Origin: CAUSKK01 sp963532425
Lineage (GTDB): Bacteria; Pseudomonadota; Gammaproteobacteria; Cardiobacteriales; Cardiobacteriaceae
Length of the DNA stretch: 64,000 nt
NCBI GenBank assembly: GCA_963532425.1
Contig: CAUSKK010000004.1
Span: 83,705 to 147,704 of the forward strand
Direction: 5' to 3'
Each line of letters starts with the position of its first letter. Positions within the stretch are counted from its first letter, which is position 1. The position numbers and the translations under genes were made by a program. Below the pieces are notes generated by a model. The model saw only the letters and a list, made by a program, of their open reading frames with translations, made no database searches and was not told the DNA's origin. Of the stretch, positions 50,961-58,391 are shown piece by piece.

Positions 50961-52490
50961 GAAGCGCTTCCCCACCCCCGGCCCCGGCCGGGGGTTTTGC
51001 TTGGCGGGCTGCGTGGCCAGCGACGACAGAACCGTGAAGCGCTTCGGCAGGGCCGACAGATTGAAACGCTTTAGTCCAAGCAGATGAGAGACAACGAAGC
51101 GCTTCGGCTTTAGACCTCTTTTTAGAGGAGGGCCCAGCTGGAAAAACGCGCAGGGCCGAAGCGCTATTCCAGAAAGGAGCGCTTCCGGCTAGGGAAAGCG
51201 GAATCAACGAAGCGCTTTAGCCCAGACGGTTTTTGCCCAGGGGCATTTCAAAGCGAAGCGCTTCACCCCGGAGGTTTGAGCCAATAAAAAGGAAGCGCTT
51301 CGGTGGGAAAGCATCGCCGCCATTCCAAAAGGAAGCGCTTCGGTCTGGTCCAGCCGGTCCGTTCAAACGCCGTACTCCGGCCTTCTGGCTAGGGAAGAAA
51401 TGCTGAGGCCCCGGAGCGCTTCGCTTTCAGAACCAAGACAGAGAGAAAGCGCTTCGGTCTCGATAAATAGATTTTCCTCCCGACCAAACCTCGTTCCGAA
51501 GGGAAGCGCTTCGGTCTGGCCAGTTAGAAAGCCTCTACTCCCGTTTGGCCGTTAGGAAGGAAGCGCTTCCAACCCACGGCCTAGACGGCCTAGAACGTCT
51601 CAGCCCGCCGCCGGGGAGCGCTTCGGTTTAGAAGGTTGGCGATAAGGAAGCGCTTCCTGTGGGTTTATTTAGAACGAAGCGCCCGGGCTACCCCGGCCCG
51701 TTCCCAAGGGAAGCGCTTCGTTCTCAAAAGGCTGCTGGAAAGGAAGCGCTTCGAGCCGGTGGCATGCTGGCAACCGAAGACGGGCCGGGGCTGGGTTCCA
51801 GAGGGAAGCGCTTCCGACCACAACCCAGTTTCCAACAAAGCGCTTCGGCTTTAGCGAGCCATTCAGGGGGAAGCGCTTCGGTCTGGCCAGTTAGAAAGCC
51901 TCTACTCCCGTTTGGCCGTTCGGAAGGAAGCGCTTCCAACCTACGACCTAGAACGTCTCAGCCCGCCGCCGGGGAGCGCTTCCCCCTAAGGAAAGCAGAA
52001 TCAACGAAGCGCTTCGATGGTGGTATTTCAAGGACGGGCCGGGGCGCTATTTCAGAAAGAAGCGCTTCCGGCTTGAAGCTCAGTTCCTAGCGAAGCGCTT
52101 CTAAAAAAGGACGAGCCGGGAAAGTTCTGGTCCGGGTTTGGTCGTTTAGGAGGAAGTGCTTCGGGTTGGAAAGACAGATTGTCCAGCGGCCAAAAAGGGG
52201 AGCGCTGCTTTCCTGGGCGGAGCAAGGGGAGGGCTTCGGTTCAGAAGCTTGGAAGGGGGGAAGCGCTTCGGGCCGGTGGCATGTGGGCAACCGAAGACGG
52301 GCCGGGGCTGGGTTCCAGAGGGAAGCGCTTCGGTTTGATGAGCTGTGAAGAAGAGGAAAGCGCTTCGGCTGGGAAGAATTGTTTCAGCGAAGCGCTTCCG
52401 GCCGAGCCAATCCGAATGGTCGAAGGCTTCCCTCTGGCTAACTAGAACGAAGCGCTTCGGCTTTTAGGAAACAACCGAAGCGCTTCCGCA
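50961..52490. repeat. Array 3 of GAAGCGCTTC palindromes with duplicated modules
   Basis: About 20 perfect palindromes and many variants lie between two convergent genes over 1.5 kb. Module A of about 115 bases occurs at 51503-51623 and 51870-51981, differing by a 9-10 base indel. Module B of 72 bases occurs at 51743-51814 and 52260-52331 with few differences. A third shared piece, AATCAACGAAGCGCTT, is at 51201 and 52001. No gene is credible here; short open frames come from in-frame palindromes. Confidence 0.93.
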
Positions 52491-52516
52491 GGGCGGGGCA
52501 AGAAAAGGCGGCGGGG

Positions 52517-54337
52517 CTACAGGGGGTTGGCCCGGGCCTCGGCCTCAACCGTGGCCAGGGCCCGGGTGAATTCGTCTTCCTGGCTGCTGAGCACCAGCAG
52601 ATGGCTTTTCGCCCGGGTCATGGCCACATAGATGACCCGGGCCAGCTGTTCCCGGGGAAATTGCTCGCTGCTGAACATCTGGCCAATGCCGCAAACAATC
52701 ACATGGCTGAATTCAAGACCCTTGCTGCTGTGCATGGTGCAGAGGGTGGGCCGGTCGCCCCGCCAGCTGCCGCGCTGGCCCGGGTCGCTCAAATCCTGAT
52801 GGTCCAGCTGGGCCCGCCGCAGAAATTGGTGCAGGGCCTCGCCCTGGCTGCGGCTGTAGCAGAGCACGGCCATTTCCCCCGGCGGCACCCCGGCCGCCAG
52901 CCAGCGCCGCAGCGTGTCCAGCACGGCCTGGCGTTCCTGCTGGGCGTGGGGCAGGAGCCAGCAGCGCGGTTCGATGTGGCTGACCAGCCCGCCGGCCTCG
53001 CCAATGAGGCAGGGAATGTGGTCGTCGTCGCTGTCGGCGGGGCTGATGAACTGGAAGAGGAAATTCTGGGCATAGCGCTGGATTTCCCGGCTGTTGCGGT
53101 AGTTGCGCCGCAGAATTTTTGTCCGCCCCGGGGCCTTGATATTCACCGATGCCAGGCTGAAATCCAGACTGCGCCGGCCCGAATAGAGAGTCTGGGCATC
53201 GTCATAGAGGAAGAGCAGCCGTTCGGTCTCCGGATTTACCAGGGCCACCAGCAGCCGAATCCAGTCCGGGGCCAAATCGTGGCCCTCGTCGATGAGCACG
53301 GCCTCATAGCGGCCGGGCCAGCCCCGTTCGGCCAGGGCGGCGGCCAACTGGTCCGCTAGTTTCTCGTTTTTGTAGGAGGTGTTCAGGCCGAGTTTATGGC
53401 GCTCATTGAGTTCGGCGCAGAGGCCGTGGAAATGCCAGACCTCAAGGTTCCGCTGGTCGCCCAGCCGTTCCCGCAGCCGTGCCGCCAGCACCTTGTTGTA
53501 GCAGACCACCAGCACCGGCCCGGCCTCCGGTTCCAGCTCCTCGGCCAGCTGGCGGGCGCGATACTGGAGAATCAGGGTTTTGCCGGAGCCGGCCACGCCG
53601 TGGATAACCCGGTGGCCGTCGCCGAGGGAACGGGCGATGTCTTCCTGTTGCCGGTCGAACTGGCGGATTTCCTCGGGCCATTCCAGCACCAAATCCTGCT
53701 CGTCGAAGGCCACCGCCTGGCGGTTGATGATGATGTCCGGGCAGAGACCACCGCGCACGTGGTCAATCTGTTCGGCGCTGAGGGCCAGCGGGAAACGGTA
53801 GGGAAAGAGGCCGTCCAGCCGGGCGCGGAAGGTGGCCGCGTCCTGCTCCGGGTCCAAATCCTCGCGGTAGAAGGTTTTACTCGGTTCCAGACATAAATCC
53901 ACATCGTCCGGCAGCTGCCGGCGCCGGCAGTTGCTGAGGGTGCAGCCGTAGCCCCAGGGCAGGAGTAGATGGCCCTTGTATTTGCCGTCGGCCTGCTGGA
54001 GCAGCGGGTCGCGCTTCAGGGAATTGATGAACGGCAGCAGGGTTTGCCGCGCCTGTTCCAGCGGATTGGTCAGGAGCAGCCGCTGGCCGGCGATTTCCAG
54101 TTCCACCTGCTCCGGGTTGATGCGGCGCAGATGGCCGGCGGCCCAGCCCTTCACCTCGATGGCGAGCAGGCCGCGCCGGGGGTGAAAAATCAGATAGTCC
54201 GGATAGCGCCGGCGCCGGCCCCGGCTGGCCAGGTTGAACCAGACCAAATAATCGTCGTCGAGCTTGTCGCGCAGCAGTTCATAGAAGCGGCGTTCGCTGG
54301 GGGTCATCTTGTCCGGGGGGGTCATAAATTGGGCCAT
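52517..54337 (-). CDS. NERD-domain UvrD/Rep-type DNA helicase
   Basis: Start at MAQFMTPPDK behind TAAGGAAA; 606 residues. The N-terminal NERD nuclease-related domain (about 10-110) has PDYLIFHPRRGLLAIEVKGW, the D-(E/V)xK pattern of restriction-fold nucleases. The helicase part has Walker A HGVAGSGKTLIL (about 267), LIDEGHD in place of DEAQ, RRNYRNSREIQ, MHSSKGLEFSHVIV and VAMTRAK. It may cut and unwind DNA in repair or defence. It ends next to palindrome array 3 and is followed upstream by an unrelated flavoprotein gene. Confidence 0.9.
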   Translation of the reverse strand: MAQFMTPPDKMTPSERRFYELLRDKLDDDYLVWFNLASRGRRRRYPDYLIFHPRRGLLAIEVKGWAAGHLRRINPEQVELEIAGQRLLLTNPLEQARQTLLPFINSLKRDPLLQQADGKYKGHLLLPWGYGCTLSNCRRRQLPDDVDLCLEPSKTFYREDLDPEQDAATFRARLDGLFPYRFPLALSAEQIDHVRGGLCPDIIINRQAVAFDEQDLVLEWPEEIRQFDRQQEDIARSLGDGHRVIHGVAGSGKTLILQYRARQLAEELEPEAGPVLVVCYNKVLAARLRERLGDQRNLEVWHFHGLCAELNERHKLGLNTSYKNEKLADQLAAALAERGWPGRYEAVLIDEGHDLAPDWIRLLVALVNPETERLLFLYDDAQTLYSGRRSLDFSLASVNIKAPGRTKILRRNYRNSREIQRYAQNFLFQFISPADSDDDHIPCLIGEAGGLVSHIEPRCWLLPHAQQERQAVLDTLRRWLAAGVPPGEMAVLCYSRSQGEALHQFLRRAQLDHQDLSDPGQRGSWRGDRPTLCTMHSSKGLEFSHVIVCGIGQMFSSEQFPREQLARVIYVAMTRAKSHLLVLSSQEDEFTRALATVEAEARANPL

Positions 54338-54363
54338 GGATTTTTCCTTATGGGCTGAAGAGA

Positions 54364-55485
54364 TTAGAGGGCCTGGCCGCAGACCCAGCCCGAGGACCAG
54401 GCCCATTGCAGGTTGTAGCCGCCGAGTTCGCCGGTTACGTCCACGGCCTCGCCGATGAAATGCAGCGCCGGGAAGCGCTTCACCGCCAGGGTGCGCGGGT
54501 CGAGCTCGCGGGTGTCAATGCCGCCGCGACAGACTTCGGCCCTGTGCATGCCCTCGGTGCCGCTGGGCTGGAACGGCCAGGCCTGGAGCCGGGCCAGGGC
54601 CACATTCAAATCGGCCTTGCGCCACTGGGCCAGCGGTTTGGGCTCCGGGGCCAGGGTGGCGGCGAGCCGGGCCGGCAGGACGGCAGTCAGGGCCTTGGCC
54701 AGGGTGGCCGTGGGCGGCAGCGGCGGCGGGCCCTCGGGAAGAAAGTTAAGCCACAGCGGCGCGCCCCGTTGCCAGTGGCTGGAGAGCTGCAGAATCACCG
54801 GCCCGCTCAGGCCGCGATGGCTGAACAGCAGGCTATCGCGGTAGCGGGGCGACGAGCCAGTCCAGCCGACCACCTCGGTGCTCAGGCCGCTGAGTTCAGG
54901 CCAGGGCGCCGGCAGCAGCAGCGGCACCAGCGCCGGCGTGAAGGGGGAGTTCTTGATGCCAAATTGTTTGGCCAGCCGTAGGGCCCAGTCGCTGGCGCCC
55001 AGCTTCGGATAGGCCGGCGAACCGCTGGCGACGACGAGCCGGCGGGCCCGGTGGCGGTCGTTAATCAGGAAATGGTCGTCGGCCCAAACTACCCGTTCGG
55101 CGGCCTCGTGGTAGAAGAGGGTTACCCCGGCCCGCTGCAGCGCTTCCTCCAGGGCCGCAATCAGCCCCCGGCTTTTCTGGCGGCAGAAGAGTTGGCCCGG
55201 GGCCTTTTCCTCGGTGTCCAGCCCCTGGGCCCGGAGCCAGTCCAGGAAATCTTCGGGCCGGTGGCGGCTCAGGGCCCCCCGGCAGAAAGGGGGATTGGCG
55301 GAAAGATAGTTGGCGCTGGAAAGATTGAGGTTGGTCAGATTGCAACGGCCGCCGCCGCTGACCCGGATTTTCGCGCCGAGCTGGCCGTTTTTCTCCAGCA
55401 GGGCCACCCGCCGACCCCGGCCCGCCGCCGTCAGGGCACAGTAGCTGCCGGCCGCGCCGGCGCCGATGATAAGCGCGTCCCACAT
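54364..55485 (-). CDS. FAD-dependent oxidoreductase of the YhiN/HI0933 family
   Basis: Start at MWDALIIGAGAAG; 373 residues. The N-terminal dinucleotide motif GAGAAGSYCAL is followed by KIRVSGGGRCNLTN and near the end by GEAVDVTGELGGYNLQWAWSSG, both typical of this flavoprotein family. Function in bacteria is poorly known. It follows the helicase gene leftward. Two palindromes lie inside or at the edge (54472 and 55491). Confidence 0.88.
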   Translation of the reverse strand: MWDALIIGAGAAGSYCALTAAGRGRRVALLEKNGQLGAKIRVSGGGRCNLTNLNLSSANYLSANPPFCRGALSRHRPEDFLDWLRAQGLDTEEKAPGQLFCRQKSRGLIAALEEALQRAGVTLFYHEAAERVVWADDHFLINDRHRARRLVVASGSPAYPKLGASDWALRLAKQFGIKNSPFTPALVPLLLPAPWPELSGLSTEVVGWTGSSPRYRDSLLFSHRGLSGPVILQLSSHWQRGAPLWLNFLPEGPPPLPPTATLAKALTAVLPARLAATLAPEPKPLAQWRKADLNVALARLQAWPFQPSGTEGMHRAEVCRGGIDTRELDPRTLAVKRFPALHFIGEAVDVTGELGGYNLQWAWSSGWVCGQAL

Positions 55486-55494
55486 CAGCCGAAG

Positions 55495-55690
55495 CGCTTC
55501 GCCAGCGGGGGGCTCACCGGCAGGGAAACGGCCCGGGGGCGAAGCCAACGGCCGCCCCAACCCCGTCGTTCTTGGTGGGTTTTAGTACTTCTATTCATCT
55601 CGGTGGCCTCAGCAGAGAAACGGTGATGGCCAGAGGGCGAAGCCAACGGCCGCCCCAACCCCGTCGTTCTTGGTAGATTCATTGTGGGCC
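55495..55690 (-). pseudogene. Degenerate tandem copies of the 3' end of the TSUP permease gene
   Basis: The sequence between the two genes reads on the minus strand as peptides like RPRAVSLPVSPPLAKRFG and GRPLASPSGHHRFSAE, which resemble the true permease C-terminus IRPMAITVSLLMSLVLAKRYW. A 40-base block (55537-55576 and 55635-55674) is repeated exactly 98 bases apart. This suggests partial tandem duplication of the permease gene end, followed by decay. Confidence 0.55.
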
Positions 55691-56467
55691 TCAGGAAAAC
55701 CAGTAGCGCTTCGCCAGCACGAGGCTCATCAATAGAGAGACTGTAATAGCCATGGGGCGAATGAGTTTATTACCGCGCAGCAGCAGCAGCCGGCTGGCCA
55801 GCCGGGCCCCCAGCACCTGGCCCAGGGCCATGGCCAGGCCCAGACTCCACACCACCTGGCCCCGGGCCAGAAACAGGGCCAGGGCCACCAGATTGGTGAG
55901 CAGGTTGTAGATTTTGGCCTCGATGGCGGCCTGCTGCAGACTGCGACCGCGCAGGGTCAGCAGGGCCAGCAGCAGAAAACTGCCGGTGCCGGGGCCAAGA
56001 AAGCCATCGTAGAAGCCCAGCGGCAGCACCACCGCCAGCAAAAAGGCCCGCTGGCTGAGCCGGGCGGGCCGGGGCTGGTCGCCGAGGCGGGGCATGAACA
56101 CCAGCAGCAGGGCAATGGCAATCAGCAGGGCCGGAATCAGGGCTGCCAGCCAGCGCTGGGGCAGTACCTGCACCAGTCCAACGCCGAGGCCGGCGCCCAG
56201 GGCACAGGGCAGCAGCGCTTCCCCCACCTGGCGGGTGCGGATATGGCCACTGCGGATAAAGGCCAGCGTGGCCGTCAGCGTGCCGCAGCTGGATTGCAGC
56301 TTGTTGGTGCCCAGGGCCAGCTCCGGGGCCAGCAGCAGGGTCAGGGCCGGCACGGTCAGCATGCCGCCACCGCCGGCCAGGGTATCGACGAAGCCAGCCA
56401 GCAGGGCCACCAGTCCCAGGGCCAGCACCAGCAGCGGCCAGTGCTGCTGCAGCAGCTCAGCGCTCAT
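55691..56467 (-). CDS. TauE/SafE (TSUP) family permease
   Basis: A 258-residue transporter with eight likely helices. The family pattern GFVDTLAGGGGMLTVPALTLL is at the N-terminus and LPLGFYDGFLGPGTGSFLLLALL in the centre, the two half-repeats of this sulfite/sulfoacetate exporter family. The start overlaps the GTPase gene by 11 bases. Substrate unknown. The 3' end is followed by degenerate copies of itself. Confidence 0.9.
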   Translation of the reverse strand: MSAELLQQHWPLLVLALGLVALLAGFVDTLAGGGGMLTVPALTLLLAPELALGTNKLQSSCGTLTATLAFIRSGHIRTRQVGEALLPCALGAGLGVGLVQVLPQRWLAALIPALLIAIALLLVFMPRLGDQPRPARLSQRAFLLAVVLPLGFYDGFLGPGTGSFLLLALLTLRGRSLQQAAIEAKIYNLLTNLVALALFLARGQVVWSLGLAMALGQVLGARLASRLLLLRGNKLIRPMAITVSLLMSLVLAKRYWFS

Positions 56468-57059
56468 ACCAGCCGTCCAGCTGTTGCACCAGCGCCTCCA
56501 GACCGAAGCGCTTCAGACTGGAAAAGAGCTGCACCGTAATCAAATCGCCGCCGTAGTCGCGCAGGGCCGCCCGCACCGCCGCCAGCTGTTTCTGCTGCTG
56601 GCTGCTGCCGAATTTGTCGGCCTTGGTCAGCAGGATATGGGCGGGCAGCTGCCGAGCCAGGCAGCAATCCAGCATCTGATAGTCCAGCTCCTTGAGCGGG
56701 TGGCGAATGTCCATGAGCAGCACCACGCCGCGCAGGGGCTCGCGCTGCAGGAGATAATCGCCGAGCAGCTTCTGCCAGTGGGCCTGAATGGCCGCCGGCA
56801 CGTCGGCATAGCCGTAGCCGGGCAAATCGACCAGGTAACAGTCCGGCAGGGGCAGAGTAAAATAGTTGATGAGCTGCGTTCGGCCGGGGGTTTTGGAGAC
56901 CCGGGCCAGGTTCTTTTGCTGGGTTAGGGTATTGAGCGCACTGGATTTGCCGGCGTTGGAACGGCCCACAAAGGCCACTTCCCGCTGGGAGGTCGCGGGC
57001 AATTGTTTGCGGTCATTGGCCGAAAAAGCGAATTTTGCCTGTTGGTATAAGTTAGCCAT
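56457..57059 (-). CDS. engB: Ribosome-biogenesis GTPase EngB (YsxC/YihA)
   Basis: A 200-residue GTPase with G1 GRSNAGKSS (about residue 32), G3 DLPGYGYAD and G4 TKADK. It helps assemble the large ribosomal subunit and is essential in many bacteria. It is divergent from cytochrome c4, the arrangement common in gammaproteobacteria. A palindrome copy lies near its end (56504). Confidence 0.96.
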   Translation of the reverse strand: MANLYQQAKFAFSANDRKQLPATSQREVAFVGRSNAGKSSALNTLTQQKNLARVSKTPGRTQLINYFTLPLPDCYLVDLPGYGYADVPAAIQAHWQKLLGDYLLQREPLRGVVLLMDIRHPLKELDYQMLDCCLARQLPAHILLTKADKFGSSQQQKQLAAVRAALRDYGGDLITVQLFSSLKRFGLEALVQQLDGWYER

Positions 57060-57113
57060 TTTTTGCGTTAAAATTATCTAAAATCATGGACTTATTATAA
57101 GGAATTCAATCAT

Positions 57114-57785
57114 ATGAAATTAGGCAATGTGTTATTTCTGCTGGGCCTCTGGGTCGGGGGCGCGGCCTGGGCCCAGGGTGATGCGGCCAAGGGCGCCGAA
57201 AAGGCTAAGGTTTGCGCCGCCTGCCACGGCAAGGAAGGGGTGAGCGCCAACGTCATTTGGCCGTCGCTGGCCGGCCAGAACCCGAAATACACGGTGAAAC
57301 AGCTGCAGGACTTCAAGAGCGGCGCCCGGCCCAACGCGGTGATGAAACCCCAGGCCTCGCTGCTCAGCGACGAGGATATGCAGAACGTGGCCGCCTACTA
57401 TGCCAGTCTGCCCCCGGCCCAGCAGGCCACCGCCGGCGTCGGTGCGGAGCCGGCCGCCACCCTGAAACTGGGGGAAATGCTCTATCGCGGCGGTGATATG
57501 AGCAAGGGCATTCCCGCCTGCAGCGCCTGCCACGGCCCCGCCGGCGAGGGCATCGACCCGGCCGCCTTCCCCGCCCTGGCTGGCCAGCACGCCGCCTACA
57601 GCCGGGCCCAGCTGGAGACCTTTAAAAATGCCGCCACCCTGGCCGAGCAGGCCAGCGACGTGGATTTGAAAAAATACGTGCAGCGGCCCAACGACCCCAA
57701 CCAGATGATGCAGGACATCGCCCGCAAGATGAGTCCGCAGCAGATTGAGGCCGTCTCGCTCTACATCCAGGGCCTGCAGCATTAA
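57114..57785 (+). CDS. Di-heme cytochrome c4
   Basis: A 223-residue periplasmic protein with signal peptide (MKLGNVLFLLGLWVGGAAWAQ) and two CxxCH heme sites, CAACHGKEG (about 33) and CSACHGPAG (about 136), each followed by a methionine-bearing segment (PNAVMKP; NQMMQD) that may supply the axial ligand. It carries electrons to terminal oxidases. AAGGAATTC precedes the ATG. Confidence 0.95.
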   Translation: MKLGNVLFLLGLWVGGAAWAQGDAAKGAEKAKVCAACHGKEGVSANVIWPSLAGQNPKYTVKQLQDFKSGARPNAVMKPQASLLSDEDMQNVAAYYASLPPAQQATAGVGAEPAATLKLGEMLYRGGDMSKGIPACSACHGPAGEGIDPAAFPALAGQHAAYSRAQLETFKNAATLAEQASDVDLKKYVQRPNDPNQMMQDIARKMSPQQIEAVSLYIQGLQH

Positions 57786-57798
57786 TCATCGCCGAAAT

Positions 57799-57830
57799 CC
57801 TTATCTGTTGTATGATTGCGACAGATAAGG
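57799..57830 (+). promoter_or_regulatory. Hairpin covering the zipA ribosome binding site
   Basis: CCTTATCTGT (57799-57808) and ACAGATAAGG (57821-57830) are perfect 10-bp complements with a 12-base loop. The right arm ends in the AAGGAG that precedes the zipA ATG, so it could limit translation or act as a terminator for cytochrome c4. Confidence 0.6.
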
Positions 57831-57842
57831 AGTTTTTCAGTT

Positions 57843-58391
57843 ATGCAAGCGGAGACCATTCAAAATTTAGTACAACTCGGTGGCGTCATCGCCATTCTGC
57901 TGCTGAGCCGCACGGCCTACGGTATCTTTCTTACAATCCAACATCAAAACCATCGCCGCTCCCGCCAGCCCAAGGAGCCCCGGCCGGAGCATGGCTTTAT
58001 GCTTTACATCAAATTTCGTAACCCCGTCAGTTGGAAGGACTGGCAGTCGGTGATTAGCACCCTTGGCCTCCGCCTCAACGCGAACCAGCACTACGAAGCC
58101 CCCAACTACGACGGCAGCGTGCAATTTCTCTTTCAGAACGACGCCCAGAACTACACCTTCCACGAGAACGAAGCGCTTCGGGGTCTGTGGGTTTCCTTCC
58201 GTCTGCCCCAGCCGGTGGCGGCGCCGGTGGCCCTGGAAAATTTCCTCATTATGGTCAAGGCCATCTCCAATCGTTTCGGCGCCCAAGTCCGCACGCCGGA
58301 AAACCGCCTGTTCGACGAGGAAATCAGCAGTCTCTACCGCCACGAGGCCCGTAACTTTTTCAACCGCCAACAGCTCTGGCAGCGCCAATGA
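57843..58391 (+). CDS. zipA: Cell division protein ZipA (C-terminal FtsZ-binding domain)
   Basis: Start at MQAETIQNLV after AAGGAG; 182 residues. It has an N-terminal membrane helix (LVQLGGVIAILLLSRTAYGIFLT), a short linker and the ZipA fold (GFMLYIKFRNPVSWKDWQSVISTLGLRLN, FHENEALRGLWVSFRLPQ). It is much shorter than E. coli ZipA (328) because the linker is brief. It tethers FtsZ rings to the membrane. Its position before ligA is the usual one and the stop overlaps the ligA start. It contains a palindrome at 58169. Confidence 0.88.
   Translation: MQAETIQNLVQLGGVIAILLLSRTAYGIFLTIQHQNHRRSRQPKEPRPEHGFMLYIKFRNPVSWKDWQSVISTLGLRLNANQHYEAPNYDGSVQFLFQNDAQNYTFHENEALRGLWVSFRLPQPVAAPVALENFLIMVKAISNRFGAQVRTPENRLFDEEISSLYRHEARNFFNRQQLWQRQ

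Noticed and set aside
37780..52490. CRISPR array as an explanation of the regular repeats
   Set aside because: The repeat is only 10 bp and palindromic, spacing varies from about 24 to 77 bases, spacers are themselves duplicated, and no cas genes are present.
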